Shown one piece after another: positions 1-9,109 of a DNA stretch of 64,000 nucleotides. The stretch comes from Paeniglutamicibacter psychrophenolicus (GTDB lineage: Bacteria > Actinomycetota > Actinomycetes > Actinomycetales > Micrococcaceae), in NCBI RefSeq assembly GCF_030812255.1, contig NZ_JAUSSH010000009.1, positions 100,412 to 164,411 of the forward strand. Direction: 5' to 3'. Made by a program: the position numbers and the translations under genes. The notes beneath the pieces are model-generated. The model did no database searches. It was not told the DNA's origin and worked only from the letters and a program-made list of their open reading frames with translations. How positions within the stretch are numbered: position 1 is the stretch's first letter; each line of letters starts with the position of its first letter.

Positions 1-575
1 TCGTCGAGGCCCTGCTGCCGCCGCCGGAGCAGGTGCCGGGGGAGAAGTACACCCACGGCAACCGCATCCGCTGCTACGTGGTCGACGTCAACCGCGGCCC
101 CAAGGGCCCGGCCGTCACCCTGTCGCGTTCGCACCCGAACCTGGTCCGCCGGCTCTTCGAGCTCGAGGTCCCGGAGATCGCCGACGGCGCCGTGGAAATC
201 ATGGCGCTGGCCCGTGAAGCCGGCCACCGCACCAAGATCGCCGTGCAGGGCAACGTCCCGGGCCTGAACGCCAAGGGCGCCTGCATCGGTGAAATGGGTT
301 CGCGCGTGCGCGCCGTGATGACCGAGCTGAACGACGAGAAGATCGACATCGTCGACTACAACGACGATCCGGCGAAGTTCATCGCCTCGGCGCTGTCCCC
401 GTCCAAGGTCGTCTCGGTGACCATCACCGACGAGTCGACCCGTTCGGCCCGCGTCGTGGTGCCCGACTACCAGCTGTCGCTGGCCATCGGCAAGGAAGGG
501 CAGAACGCCCGCCTGGCGGCCAAGCTCACCGGCTGGCGCATCGACATCATCTCGGACGCCGTCGCGGCCGAGTAG
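1..575 (+). CDS. nusA: Transcription termination/antitermination factor NusA, C-terminal part (5' truncated by window)
   Basis: About 190 codons are present in one open frame from the window edge; the frame reads in before the first in-window GTG at position 33, so the gene starts upstream. NusA binds RNA polymerase and nascent RNA to control pausing, termination and antitermination. What remains is the tandem KH RNA-binding region: the end of KH1 ([19 protein letters not shown], a KH loop) and KH2 ([20 protein letters not shown], with the GKEGQN loop), ending shortly after KH2 in an acidic tail. It lacks the extra acidic repeats of enterobacterial NusA, as is usual in actinobacteria. It stands first in the nusA-ylxR-infB order expected for bacteria. 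Identification is firm; the start is outside the window. Confidence 0.96.
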   Translation, partial: VEALLPPPEQVPGEKYTHGNRIRCYVVDVNRGPKGPAVTLSRSHPNLVRRLFELEVPEIADGAVEIMALAREAGHRTKIAVQGNVPGLNAKGACIGEMGSRVRAVMTELNDEKIDIVDYNDDPAKFIASALSPSKVVSVTITDESTRSARVVVPDYQLSLAIGKEGQNARLAAKLTGWRIDIISDAVAAE

Positions 576-636
576 CAGCAGCCAGCCATCAGGCCGTCGC
601 GCCCGCAGGCCGGTAGGCATCCCCAACGGGGAGCCA

Positions 637-661
637 GCCGGCCGGGGGCCGGCGGTCTTTT
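637..661 (+). terminator. Possible terminator or attenuator after nusA
   Basis: A 7-bp perfect GC stem (637-643 with 647-653, loop GGG) is followed by GGTCTTTT. It lies 62 bp past the nusA stop in a 231-bp gap, and a fresh promoter-like element follows before ylxR. It may partly separate nusA from the downstream genes. The T-run is short, so partial read-through is plausible. Confidence 0.4.
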
Positions 662-747
662 GCCTGCCGGGCGCCGCCAGCGGCCCATCGGCCCCGAAGC
701 GGGGGCCACGTGTCCCACGGCACGCTCCACGGATTCCGGAAACGCGC

Positions 748-779
748 TAGACTTGTCTGTGGTCCACTATGCATAGTGG
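748..779 (+). promoter_or_regulatory. Candidate ylxR promoter with 16-bp perfect palindrome
   Basis: A -10-like TAGACT lies at 748-753 and would place transcription start near 760. Immediately downstream is a perfect 16-bp inverted repeat, CCACTATGCATAGTGG (764-779), which ends 27 bp before the ylxR start codon. In DNA it could be an operator; in RNA it would form a small hairpin at the 5' end of the message. No clear -35 is visible. Confidence 0.4.
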
Positions 780-806
780 TAAATCGAATGCGGGAGAAGA
801 ACCAAC

Positions 807-1136
807 GTGTCATTGCAGCAACAGCCGCAGCGCACGTGCATTGGTTGCCGCACCGTGGTGGACCAGAACCAGCTGACGCGCTGGGTCTTGAGGGCGAAGG
901 ACGGCAAGTCCGTCCTGGTGCCCGATCCGACCCGTAGTCTCGCCGGGCGGGGTGCTTGGCTGCACCCCAACCCGGAATGTGCCCAACGTGCCGTACAGCG
1001 CGGGGCATTCGCACGGTCCTTTCGGGCCAACGTGGATGTCTCCTCGCTTGTGGCGGAACGGCGGGCCAAGGAACGGACCCAACCAGGGAAACCGGCCTTC
1101 ACAAACGTCCAACCTGAAAGCGGGTCAGAAATCTGA
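807..1136 (+). CDS. rnpM: YlxR/RnpM family RNA-binding protein (DUF448)
   Basis: This 109-residue protein is of the YlxR family, nucleic-acid-binding proteins encoded between nusA and infB in many bacteria; in Firmicutes the homologue RnpM binds and modulates RNase P RNA. Seen here: the family signature RTCIGCR near the N terminus (residues 9-15), a following basic segment, and RGAWLHPNPECAQRAVQRGAFARSF, the typical GRGAY/W...C...A...K/RAF pattern. The start is GTG 807 with GGGAGAAG about 8 nt upstream. It sits between nusA and infB as in the conserved order. Function in actinobacteria is not settled, so the product name is transferred from the family. Confidence 0.9.
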   Translation: MSLQQQPQRTCIGCRTVVDQNQLTRWVLRAKDGKSVLVPDPTRSLAGRGAWLHPNPECAQRAVQRGAFARSFRANVDVSSLVAERRAKERTQPGKPAFTNVQPESGSEI

Positions 1137-1301
1137 TGGAAACCCGATGAGTTCCAAGCGATGAGCGCCTAACGATGATGAATCGGTTATGCGTCGCAGC
1201 GCCTGTGGCATCCGTTTTGGATGCTGGGCTAGACAGCAAACGTTGGTTCGTGCCAAAAACTTTGTAAGAAGAAGTGGTGCGGACCTTCAGACAGGAGAAA
1301 T

Positions 1302-4190
1302 GTGGCTAAGGTCCGCGTACACGAGCTCGCCAAAGAGCTCGGAATCACTTCAAAGGATGCAGTTGCCAAACTGCAGGAAATGGGCGAGTTCGTCCGTTCC
1401 GCATCCTCAACCATCGAGGCACCGGTCGTGCGCAAGCTGCGCACCGCGTTCCCGAACGCTGCCCCGGCAGCACCCAAGGCAGCCCCGGCCGCCAAGGCCC
1501 CTGCAGCCCCGGTGACCCCGGGCGCAGCCGCACCGAAGCCGGCCGGCACCGTTCCGGCCCCGGCTCCGGCAGCAGCAGCACCGGCCGCAACCGAGGCGCC
1601 AGCCGCCCCGGCAGCACCGGCACCGGCCCCGGCCGCCGAAGCAGCAGCACCGTCGGCCGCCCCGCGTCCGGGTGCCAAGCCCGGCGCACCGCGTCCGGGC
1701 AACAATCCGTTCTCTTCCCAGCAGGGCATGCGCCCCACCGGTGAGAACGCGCGCCCCGAGCGCACCGAGCGTTCGGACCGCCCGGCTTCGGCCCCGCGTC
1801 CGGGTGCCAAGCCAGGTGGCCCGCGTCCGGGCAACAACCCGTTCGCTTCCCAGCAGGGCATGCGCTCCGGCGGCCCCGGTGCCGGTGGATCCCGTCCCGG
1901 CGGTCCCCGCCCGGGTGGACCGCGTCCCCCGGCCGGTGCCGGTGGTCCCCGTCCCGCAGCAGGCGCAGGCGGTCCCCGCCCGGCAGCCGGTGCAGGCGGC
2001 CCCCGTCCAGCCGGTGCCGGTGGACCGCGCCCCGCAGGCGCAGGTCCGCGCACCCCGGGAGGCGCTCGCGCCACTCCCGGCATGATGCCCAACCGCACCG
2101 AACGTCCGGCTCCGGCCGGTGCACGTCCGGGTGGTCCGGGCCGCGGCGGCCCGGCACGTCCGGGTGGCGCACCAGGCGCCGGCGGAGCTCCGGGAGCAGC
2201 CGGTGGCGGCGGCGGTTACAAGGGCGGCGGCGGTCCCAACCGCGGTCGCGGTGGAACCCAGGGTGCCTTCGGCAAGGGCGGCGCAGGCCGCGGCAAGCAG
2301 CGCAAGTCCAAGCGCGCCAAGCGCCAGGAACTTGAGCAGATGAGCGCTCCGAGCCTCGGCGGCGTCAGTGTGCCCCGCGGCAACGGCTCGACCGAGGTTC
2401 GCCTCCGTCGTGGCTCGTCGATCACCGACTTCGCCGACAAGATCAACGCCAACCCGGCAGCTCTTGTCACCGTGCTCTTCCACCTGGGAGAAATGGCCAC
2501 CGCCACCCAGTCCCTGGACGAGGCAACCTTCGACGTCTTGGGTGCCGAGCTTGGCTACGTCGTCACCGTCGTGTCCCCCGAGGACGAAGAGCGCGAACTG
2601 CTCGCCTCGTTCTCGATCGACTTCGACGCCGAGCTTGAGGCCGAAACCGAGGACATGCTTGAGGCACGTCCGCCGGTGGTCACCATCATGGGTCACGTTG
2701 ACCACGGTAAGACCCGCCTGCTGGATGCCATCCGCAAGTCCAACGTCATCGAGGGCGAAGCCGGCGGCATCACCCAGCACATCGGTGCCTACCAGATCCA
2801 CCACATCCACGAAGAGATCGATCGTGCGATCACCTTCATTGACACCCCGGGCCACGAGGCGTTCACCGCCATGCGTGCACGTGGTGCCAAGGTCACCGAC
2901 ATCGCCGTGTTGGTTGTTGCAGCGGACGACGGCGTCATGCCGCAGACCGTTGAGGCACTCAACCACGCCAAGGCCGCCGGTGTTCCGATCGTCGTGGCAG
3001 TGAACAAGGTCGACAAGGAAGCCGCGAACCCTGACAAGGTCAAGGGCCAGCTGGCCGAATACGGCCTGGTTCCGGAGGAATACGGTGGCGACACCATGTT
3101 CATCCACGTCTCCGCCCTGCAGAAGCTCGGCATCGACGAGCTGCTCGATGCAGTGCTGCTGACGGCCGACGCCGCGTTGGACATGCGTGCCAACCCGGAC
3201 AAGGACGCCCGCGGCATCGCGATCGAAGCGAACCTCGACAAGGGTCGCGGCGCCGTGGCAACCGTGCTGGTCCAGTCCGGTACCCTGGCCGTCGGCGACA
3301 CCATCGTTGCCGGTACCGCACACGGCCGTGTGCGTGCCATGTTCGACGAGAACGGCGAGAACCTCGACGTCGCACTGCCCTCGCGCCCGGTCCAGGTCCT
3401 TGGCCTGTCCAGCGTGCCGCGTGCAGGTGACACCTTCCTGGTGACCGACGACGAGCGCACCGCCCGCCAGATCGCCGAGAAGCGCGAAGCCGCGGACCGC
3501 AATGCGGCCCTGGCCAAGCGTCGCAAGCGCATCACCCTGGAAGACTTCGACCAGGCCGTTGCCGACGGCAAGATCGACACCCTCAACCTCATCCTCAAGG
3601 GTGACGTGTCCGGTGCCGTGGAAGCCCTGGAAGATTCGCTGCTCAAGATCGACGTGGGCGAGGGCGTGCAGCTGCGCGTCATCCACCGCGGCGTGGGCGC
3701 AATCACCCAGAACGACGTCAACCTTGCAACCGTTGACAACGCGATCATCATTGGCTTCAACGTCAAGCCCGCTGAGCGCGTTGCCGAAATGGCCGACAAG
3801 GAAGGCGTCGACATGCGCTTCTACTCGGTCATCTACGGTGCAATCGATGACATCGAGCTGGCTCTCAAGGGCATGCTCAAGCCGGAGTACGAGGAAGCCC
3901 AGCTGGGCACCGCGGAGGTCCGCGAGGTCTTCCGTTCATCGAAGTTCGGCAACATTGCCGGCTCGATCGTTCGCTCGGGCACCATCCGCCGAAACACCAA
4001 GGCACGCGTCCTGCGCGATGGCAAGGTCATCGGCGAGGGCCTGACCGTGGACTCGCTCAAGCGGTTCAAGGACGACGCCACCGAGGTCCGCGAGGGCTTC
4101 GAATGTGGTATCGGCCTGGGCTCGTTCAACGACGTCAAGGACGGCGACACGATCGAGACCTACGAGATGCGCGAAAAGCCGCGCGCTTAG
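1302..4190 (+). CDS. infB: Translation initiation factor IF-2
   Basis: IF-2 is the GTPase that brings fMet-tRNA to the 30S subunit and promotes subunit joining. The 962-residue protein has the IF2_N helical motif (residues 1-50, [12 protein letters not shown]), a very long low-complexity linker rich in Ala, Pro, Gly and Arg (about 50-340), a second N-terminal motif, then the G domain with G1 GHVDHGKT (464-471), G3 DTPGHE and G4 NKVD, followed by domains II-IV to the C terminus. The GTG start at 1302 follows AGGAG at a good distance and gives the canonical [14 protein letters not shown]. The linker contains near-duplicate blocks (around 1660-1730 and 1795-1865) and tandem GAGGPRP-type repeats. 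Identification is certain. Confidence 0.98.
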   Translation: MAKVRVHELAKELGITSKDAVAKLQEMGEFVRSASSTIEAPVVRKLRTAFPNAAPAAPKAAPAAKAPAAPVTPGAAAPKPAGTVPAPAPAAAAPAATEAPAAPAAPAPAPAAEAAAPSAAPRPGAKPGAPRPGNNPFSSQQGMRPTGENARPERTERSDRPASAPRPGAKPGGPRPGNNPFASQQGMRSGGPGAGGSRPGGPRPGGPRPPAGAGGPRPAAGAGGPRPAAGAGGPRPAGAGGPRPAGAGPRTPGGARATPGMMPNRTERPAPAGARPGGPGRGGPARPGGAPGAGGAPGAAGGGGGYKGGGGPNRGRGGTQGAFGKGGAGRGKQRKSKRAKRQELEQMSAPSLGGVSVPRGNGSTEVRLRRGSSITDFADKINANPAALVTVLFHLGEMATATQSLDEATFDVLGAELGYVVTVVSPEDEERELLASFSIDFDAELEAETEDMLEARPPVVTIMGHVDHGKTRLLDAIRKSNVIEGEAGGITQHIGAYQIHHIHEEIDRAITFIDTPGHEAFTAMRARGAKVTDIAVLVVAADDGVMPQTVEALNHAKAAGVPIVVAVNKVDKEAANPDKVKGQLAEYGLVPEEYGGDTMFIHVSALQKLGIDELLDAVLLTADAALDMRANPDKDARGIAIEANLDKGRGAVATVLVQSGTLAVGDTIVAGTAHGRVRAMFDENGENLDVALPSRPVQVLGLSSVPRAGDTFLVTDDERTARQIAEKREAADRNAALAKRRKRITLEDFDQAVADGKIDTLNLILKGDVSGAVEALEDSLLKIDVGEGVQLRVIHRGVGAITQNDVNLATVDNAIIIGFNVKPAERVAEMADKEGVDMRFYSVIYGAIDDIELALKGMLKPEYEEAQLGTAEVREVFRSSKFGNIAGSIVRSGTIRRNTKARVLRDGKVIGEGLTVDSLKRFKDDATEVREGFECGIGLGSFNDVKDGDTIETYEMREKPRA
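1660..2290 (+). repeat. Repetitive Pro/Gly/Ala/Arg coding repeats inside infB
   Basis: Two near-identical coding blocks ([22 protein letters not shown]) sit at about 1660-1730 and 1795-1865. From about 1885 to 2180 there are many short [13 protein letters not shown] units. They lie in the disordered linker between the IF2 N motif and the G domain and are in frame, so copy-number change would not break the gene. Confidence 0.75.
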
Positions 4191-4210
4191 TCAATATCAA
4201 GCGCTGCTAG

Positions 4211-4260
4211 TCGACGGTGGGGCGCCGCAACCGCACAAGGTTGCGGCTCCCCGCCGTCGA
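4211..4260 (+). promoter_or_regulatory. Long hairpin between infB and rbfA
   Basis: The arms 4211-4232 and 4239-4260 are 22 nt each and complementary apart from one mismatch and one G-U pair, with a 6-nt loop (GCACAA). The stem starts 20 bp after the infB stop and ends 44 bp before the rbfA start. No T-run follows, so a processing site, attenuator or mRNA-stability element fits better than a simple terminator. Confidence 0.65.
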
Positions 4261-4304
4261 AGCGCATTAACCGGCATCCGAGGATGCCGAGAAAAGGAGT
4301 GAAC

Positions 4305-4742
4305 GTGGCTGACTCAGCTCGCGCCGCAAAACTGGCCCAACGCATCAAGGTGGTTGTAGCCCAGGCACTGGGCAAGGCCGTGAAGGATCCCCGCGTGGAG
4401 GCCATCACGGTCACCGACGCACGGGTGACCAACGACCTGCAGCACGCGACCATCTACTACACGGTCTTTGGCGACGACGAAGCCAAGGCCGATGCGGCAG
4501 CTGCCCTGGCGAAGTCCAAGGGCGTCCTGCGCAAGGAGGTCGGCAAGAACGTCACCGTGCGCCTGACCCCGACCCTGGAATTCGTTGCAGACGAAATCCC
4601 GGTCAACGCCTCGAACCTCGAGGCGCTGCTTCGGGTGGCCAAGGCCAAGGACGCCGAGGTTGCCGCGCTGGCGGCAGGCAAGACCTTCGCCGGCGACGCC
4701 GACCCGTACAAGCACGACGAAGAAGAAGAGGACGACGCCTAG
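4305..4742 (+). CDS. rbfA: 30S ribosome-binding factor A
   Basis: RbfA is a KH-like cold-shock maturation factor that binds the 30S subunit during 16S rRNA 5'-end processing. The 145-residue protein shows the family start ADSARAAKLAQRIKVVVAQAL, the DPRV...VTDARVTNDLQHATIYYTVFG core, and RKEVGKNVTVRLTPTLEF. It has an acidic C-terminal tail (KHDEEEEDDA). GTG 4305 is chosen because AAAGGAG lies at 4293-4299 and the protein then starts like its homologues; an in-frame ATG at 4284 would overlap that ribosome binding site. It follows infB as expected, but truB, its usual next neighbour, is displaced to 11.2 kb. Confidence 0.95.
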   Translation: MADSARAAKLAQRIKVVVAQALGKAVKDPRVEAITVTDARVTNDLQHATIYYTVFGDDEAKADAAAALAKSKGVLRKEVGKNVTVRLTPTLEFVADEIPVNASNLEALLRVAKAKDAEVAALAAGKTFAGDADPYKHDEEEEDDA

Positions 4743-4779
4743 GCGTTTGCCCCTTGCGCCCGGTTCCCCGGGCAGCACG

Positions 4780-4826
4780 AAACCCCGCAACGGGACCTGG
4801 AAAACCAGGATCCGGTTGCGGGGTTT
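4780..4826 (+). terminator. Strong intrinsic terminator after rbfA
   Basis: A 12-bp perfect stem (4780-4791 with 4815-4826) encloses a second inner stem built from CCTGG/CCAGG around an AAAA loop. The right arm ends in GGGGTTTCTG, so it can act for rbfA on the plus strand; the AAACCCC side could also serve the convergent formamidase transcript. Confidence 0.8.
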
Positions 4827-4920
4827 CTGCGTTCGGCGCGCTGGGCCGCCGACATCGTGGCCACCTGACGAAGCGGCCCGCCGGCGTCACAGGCGGGAAG
4901 CGGCTTCGGCCGCGGCAGTG

Positions 4921-6180
4921 CTATCCGTTGTTGACCGCCTTCGGTGCCCCGATGCCCGGATTGATCTGGTGCGGACCGGATGCCGATGGCCTCACATCAA
5001 AGTCGAACATCGCCGTAGGCAGATAGACCGTTGAACACGAGTTCGGGATGTCAACCACACCGGACAGACGGCCCTCGATGGGCGCTGCACCGAGCAACAG
5101 GTAGGCCTGCTCCGGGGCATACCCGAATTTCGACAGGTAGTCGATGGCATGCAGGCAGGCACGCTGGTAGGAAAGGTGCGAATCCAGGTACTTCTGTTCC
5201 CCGTCCAGGGTCACCGAGGTGCCGGAAAACGCCAACCACTCGCTGAACTGCGGCTCCACGCGGCCCGGCATGAAGATCGCGTGCTCGGACACGCCGTAGG
5301 TGTCCATCCCGCCCTTGATGATGTCCACGCGCAGGTCGATGAACCCGCCCATTTCGATCGCGCCACAGAAGGTGATCTCGCCGTCGCCCTGCGAGAAGTG
5401 AAGGTCGCCGACCGAGAGGTTCGCACCGTCGACAAACACCGGGTAGAAGATCCGGGACCCCTTGGACAGGTTCTTGATGTCCTGGTTTCCACCGTTTTCC
5501 CGTGGCGGTGCGGTCCGACCTGCCTCGCTGCCCACACGGGCCCACTGATCGCGGGGCAGCCCTCCAAGTACGGCGTGTTCGGCTTCCGGCGGCAGGGCCA
5601 GCGGCGGCACGCGGTGCGGGTCGGTGGCAATCAGGTCGCCTTCGCGCTTGTTCCACTTGGCTAGCAGTTCCGCAGAGGGCGCGGTGCCCATGAGCCCTGG
5701 GTGGATGATGCCCTCGAACTTGACCTCGGGGACGTGCCGGGAGGTGGCTACCTGTCCGGTGAAGTCCCAGATGGCCTTGTAGGCATCGGGGAACTGGTCG
5801 ACCAGGAAGCTGCCTCCGTTGTTCTTGGAGAAAATGCCGGTGTAGCCCCAGCCTTGTCCGGCCAGCGGGCCGGAGTCTTCCTGCGGGATCGGACCCACAT
5901 CAAGGATGTCAACGACCAGCAGGTCTCCGGGCTTGGCCCCTTCAACGCCGAAGGGACCGGAGAGCTTGTGGACCGTCAACAGCGGGGCATCGAGGATGTC
6001 CTGGGCGGAGTCGTCGTTCTTGATGGCACCGTCGAACCATTCTCGGCAGTCCACGCGGAAGACGTCGCCGGGTTTGACCACTGCCACCGGCGGGATCTCC
6101 GGGTGCCAACGGTTGTGTCCGAGTTTCTCCTGGTCCTCGAACTTTTTGGACGAATCGAGAGGGAACAATACTTCGGGCAT
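4921..6180 (-). CDS. fmdA: Acetamidase/formamidase family protein
   Basis: The 419-residue product belongs to the FmdA/AmdA family of cytoplasmic amidases that hydrolyse formamide or acetamide to the acid and ammonia. Seen: MPEVLFPLDSSKKF at the start, NRWHPEIPPVAVVKPGD, the WDFTGQVATSRHVP segment, FEGIIHPGLMGTAPS, LHFSQGDGEITFCGAIEMGG, and RVDIIKGGMDTYGVSEHAIF, all family landmarks; the length is typical of formamidases. Start ATG 6180 is preceded by AGGAG; the longer upstream frame is a shadow of the adjacent gene. It is the last gene of a three-gene minus-strand operon with an FmdB-like protein and an AmiS/UreI channel, which supports short-chain amide uptake and nitrogen scavenging. Formamide versus acetamide preference cannot be told from sequence. 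Confidence 0.94.
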   Translation of the reverse strand: MPEVLFPLDSSKKFEDQEKLGHNRWHPEIPPVAVVKPGDVFRVDCREWFDGAIKNDDSAQDILDAPLLTVHKLSGPFGVEGAKPGDLLVVDILDVGPIPQEDSGPLAGQGWGYTGIFSKNNGGSFLVDQFPDAYKAIWDFTGQVATSRHVPEVKFEGIIHPGLMGTAPSAELLAKWNKREGDLIATDPHRVPPLALPPEAEHAVLGGLPRDQWARVGSEAGRTAPPRENGGNQDIKNLSKGSRIFYPVFVDGANLSVGDLHFSQGDGEITFCGAIEMGGFIDLRVDIIKGGMDTYGVSEHAIFMPGRVEPQFSEWLAFSGTSVTLDGEQKYLDSHLSYQRACLHAIDYLSKFGYAPEQAYLLLGAAPIEGRLSGVVDIPNSCSTVYLPTAMFDFDVRPSASGPHQINPGIGAPKAVNNG

Positions 6181-6238
6181 TGCATTTCTCCTAACGAACT
6201 CTTCACGAACTTTTCGTGGTGTGTATTTTCTTCGCGGC

Positions 6239-6529
6239 TCAGGGCCGGGGAAGCTTTTGGTGCAGCGGGTTGTGCGTGTACCGGGAGCCCGATGCCTTGC
6301 CACCGGCAGGCAGGCGGTTGGAAACCACTTCGGGCTCATGGGCGCTGCGCTTGGTTGAATCGATGAGCTTGAACTCCGCCGAGCCGGAAAGCGAGAGCTT
6401 GGGCGCACTGATCCGACGTCGCGACGCCTGCCCACATGCAGGACAATCCAGCACTTGCGGGGCCTGGCTCATGGAGAACGAGGCCTCGAACTGGGTGCCT
6501 TCGGGACAACGGAACTCGTACAACGGCAT
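6239..6529 (-). CDS. fmdB: FmdB-like small regulatory/zinc-ribbon protein
   Basis: This 96-residue protein begins MPLYEFRCPEGTQFEA and has DCPACG near residue 40, the layout of FmdB family proteins (named from the formamidase operon of Methylophilus, proposed regulators). The usual N-terminal CxxCG half of the zinc ribbon is reduced to a single Cys (RCPEG), so a complete four-cysteine site is not evident. The C-terminal half is basic and Ser/Pro-rich. ATG 6529 is chosen because it gives the family N terminus; the frame upstream is unrelated. It lies between the amide channel gene and the formamidase gene, 58 bp before the latter. Its role is inferred from neighbourhood and family name. Confidence 0.82.
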   Translation of the reverse strand: MPLYEFRCPEGTQFEASFSMSQAPQVLDCPACGQASRRRISAPKLSLSGSAEFKLIDSTKRSAHEPEVVSNRLPAGGKASGSRYTHNPLHQKLPRP

Positions 6530-6602
6530 GGGTGGACCTCCTGGTGTGGACGCGGCTGGGGTGGGCAGGAAGAAACAGGTGTGTGGTGGTGGCCGAATGG
6601 AA

Positions 6603-7238
6603 TCAACCGGCCCGAGGCGTAGGGATGAACGGCTCGGCGGGCGTGTTGTTGGATGCGCGGCGGCCCATGAAAAACGAGAAACCCAGTGCGGCGAGCCCCG
6701 CGGCGGCCATCCACAGGGCATTGGGAACGGTGGACCTAAAGGCCCCGGTCAGCAGCAACAGTGCGGGAATTGTGGCGGAAATATGTGCCACGGTCAATGT
6801 GAACCAGCCGGTCGCAATGGTTAAGTTGTCCATGTGTAGCCCCAGCACGAGGAAGAACATAAACCACAACACCGCCCACAGGTACCACATCACGGCCGTA
6901 ACCGGATCTTGGAAGTGCACGGCCAAAACCGTGCCGAAGACGGCGGCGCACACCGTGACGAAGAGCGAGAACCAGCCCAGCCCGTCACCGGGCAGGTCGT
7001 ACAGCTGGTTGAGGCCCACATACAAGTAGGTGAAGGAAAAGAGGTAGAGTCCCGACGCGCCGAAGATGACGGCAGGGTCCTCGTTGGCCTGGGCAATGAT
7101 GATGGTGGGGAAGATCGTCTGCATGCCTCCGACGAAGAGGTTCATCAGTGCGCCGGACTTCCCGGGCACCTTGCCAATGAGCATCAGTCCGTTGATGAAA
7201 AGGACCGCTCCGACGTATAGCAAACCGACGTTACTCAA
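6603..7238 (-). CDS. amiS: AmiS/UreI family amide or urea channel
   Basis: A roughly 211-residue integral membrane protein with six to seven hydrophobic segments. The N-terminal MSNVGLLYVGAVLFINGLMLIG and the internal YLFSFTYLYVGLNQLYDLPGDGLGWFSLFV match the AmiS/UreI family, proton-gated urea channels and short-chain amide transporters. The preferred start is TTG 7238, with AAGGA about 7 nt upstream; no ATG or GTG gives a better N terminus. It is the first gene of the operon with fmdB and fmdA, which suggests that it admits formamide or acetamide rather than urea. The last residues are Pro-rich and differ from the family. Confidence 0.88.
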   Translation of the reverse strand: MSNVGLLYVGAVLFINGLMLIGKVPGKSGALMNLFVGGMQTIFPTIIIAQANEDPAVIFGASGLYLFSFTYLYVGLNQLYDLPGDGLGWFSLFVTVCAAVFGTVLAVHFQDPVTAVMWYLWAVLWFMFFLVLGLHMDNLTIATGWFTLTVAHISATIPALLLLTGAFRSTVPNALWMAAAGLAALGFSFFMGRRASNNTPAEPFIPTPRAG

Positions 7239-8005
7239 GTGAACATCCTTCAAACGCTTATGTGGGTTGAGGGGTGGACCGCCGGCCGATATAAAAACCA
7301 AACTTTGCCGGGTATATTACGAGCTGCCCCCAATGTATCCACATGGCTTGAACAAGGTCAATGGGTGCTCCATGAAGCCCCTGTGGCTGATGGCGACGCA
7401 GGACATTGGCCAAGCATGCCCGTTCGCATGGAGCAATCCTTGAGCAACCAACCAATGCCGCCGAGGAATAGGGGTAACAATTACCGCACCATCCCGAACC
7501 CACCTGATGGGTGGAAACTGCCTGGATGAGGTCGTTTAATGCTGAATCACTGCAAGCGTCGCATCAGCGCAAACACCGTGATGCGGCTCGGACCGTACGT
7601 CGCCGGGAACGCGCAGAGCGGTGTCAACCTGCATGCGCACTACGACAAGATAATCGGTCCGGTGGCCCTGGGTTGTGCCGCCGATGCCGTTCATCCACTG
7701 AAAGGGCGACGACTTGCGCGATGCGGGGTTGCTTGGGCTACGCGGCAAGGAGCGGTCGCTGGAAATTTGCCGGGGCATTCCCTAGACAGGGTCCCAGTGG
7801 TGTGCGCGGATATCGTGCCGACGGGATTGCGAATCATCATGCGACTGGTCGATCTGTCCACGTCATGGCAAGACCACTCCGTGCACCGGGGTTTCCTGCC
7901 AGGGTGCATTTCGGGCGTCGAAAGGCCCCGAAAGCGGTTTCTGGCCTCAAATCCGCTTTCGAGGTCCTTCGGATGCGGCCTCAGCCGTTTGCCTGCACCG
8001 TGGTG
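7239..8005. other. 767-bp gene-poor stretch
   Basis: This stretch separates two minus-strand units. It holds the promoter region of the amide operon (AT-rich around 7290-7330) and, near 7929-7961, a terminator for the next gene. Open frames here show no recognisable protein in any of the six frames. Confidence 0.6.
7929..7961 (-). terminator. Hairpin terminator downstream of the ScyD-like gene
   Basis: Arms CGAAAGCGG (7929-7937) and CCGCTTTCG (7953-7961) form a 9-bp stem about 45 bp beyond the stop of the minus-strand gene at 8006. A weak pyrimidine run follows on that strand. Confidence 0.5.
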
Positions 8006-9109
8006 CTACCTGATATGGGCCGTCACCAGCTTCCCGGAGGGTGTCAGGGCCTCGGTGCTGGCAATCAGCTTTTGGTTGTGGATGGCGACATCGCTGGCCA
8101 GCAGTGCCGGAAGCACCGTCACGGCCTTGCCCTTGACGATCTTCGCGACGCCACTCCCGAAGAGCTCGGCCACGTAGACACTGTCCTTGTGGTCAAGGGC
8201 GATGCCGGTAGGCGCATTGAGCCCGGTGGCGACGGTGTAGGTCTTCTTCGAATGCAGGTTCATCTTGTAGACCTTGCCCACGGACATGGATTCGCCCGGT
8301 ACCCCCGGAAGCACGGTGTAGTAGAGCCAGTTGCCCTTGATCGTGATGTCGGTGGGAACCGGCTGGGCCCAGTACTTGTGGCCGAGCATGCAATCGGGGA
8401 CGACCATGCCCATCTCGGCGCTGGCGGCCTGCACGGCCTTGGTGATGAGGATGGGTTCGGCCGGAACCTTCTTGACCAGTGAGACCTTGCCGTGGTTGTT
8501 CACGTGCAGGATGGCGTTGGCGCCGGAGTCTCCGACGTACAGGCCGTTGCGGGCCGGGACGCTGGAGTACGGGTGCGAGTACAGCTCGCCGATGGAACGC
8601 AGGTACGGGGCCTGGGCCAGGCACGCCTTGGAGACGTCACGGACCCCGTAAACGGTCTTGCCGTCGGGATCGTGCTTCTTTTCGAAGGCGGCCATGTCGG
8701 TGACGGTGCGGGTCTTGCCCTTGTGGTTGATGGTCTTCAGCAGTGCGGGAGTGAGACCGGCCGGCGGTTCTGAACCGTCGGATCCCGCGTTTTCAAAGTA
8801 GTACGTGGTGCCTCGGGCGTAGGAAAGTCCGACGATTTCCTTGCCCGGGGCGGAGACAAGCGTGCTCTTCTTGCCGGACGGCGAAACTGAGGTGACCATG
8901 CCGGCCATCGATTCGGCAACCAGGATGTTGCCGTGCGGCCCGAAGGCGACCTTGAGCGGGCCGCCGAGCCCGGTGGCCAGGGTCTTGACGTTGGTGATGG
9001 CCGGTGCCGGCGGATGGTGCTTGTTGTTGTGGGCCTGGGCGGGGGCGACACTAAGTGTCACCGTCATGGCCGAGGCGGCGGCTACTGCCGCGAATGCGCG
9101 AAACTTCAT
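8006..9109 (-). CDS. Secreted ScyD/ScyE-like beta-propeller protein
   Basis: A 367-residue protein with a clear Sec signal peptide (MKFRAFAAVAAASAMTVTLS then VAPAQAHN, cleavage near residue 26) followed by a His-rich spacer. The mature part has repeated propeller blades: ATGLGGPLKVAFGPHGNILVAES, ARGTTYYFENAG, RNGLYVGDSGANAILHV and LNAPTGIALDHKDSVYVAEL. This is the pattern of the ScyD/ScyE family, annotated from cyanobacterial scytonemin clusters but common in actinobacteria without scytonemin. Function is unknown; an extracellular six- or seven-blade propeller is inferred. It stands alone. On the minus strand just upstream lie TTGACT and AGGA, so its own promoter and ribosome site are plausible. 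Confidence 0.82.
   Translation of the reverse strand: MKFRAFAAVAAASAMTVTLSVAPAQAHNNKHHPPAPAITNVKTLATGLGGPLKVAFGPHGNILVAESMAGMVTSVSPSGKKSTLVSAPGKEIVGLSYARGTTYYFENAGSDGSEPPAGLTPALLKTINHKGKTRTVTDMAAFEKKHDPDGKTVYGVRDVSKACLAQAPYLRSIGELYSHPYSSVPARNGLYVGDSGANAILHVNNHGKVSLVKKVPAEPILITKAVQAASAEMGMVVPDCMLGHKYWAQPVPTDITIKGNWLYYTVLPGVPGESMSVGKVYKMNLHSKKTYTVATGLNAPTGIALDHKDSVYVAELFGSGVAKIVKGKAVTVLPALLASDVAIHNQKLIASTEALTPSGKLVTAHIR

Noticed and set aside
7511..8482. Long plus-strand open frame opposite the amide/ScyD region
   Set aside because: Antisense to a clear secreted propeller gene for half its length; Arg/His/Gly-rich composition of a GC-rich shadow frame and no family resemblance.
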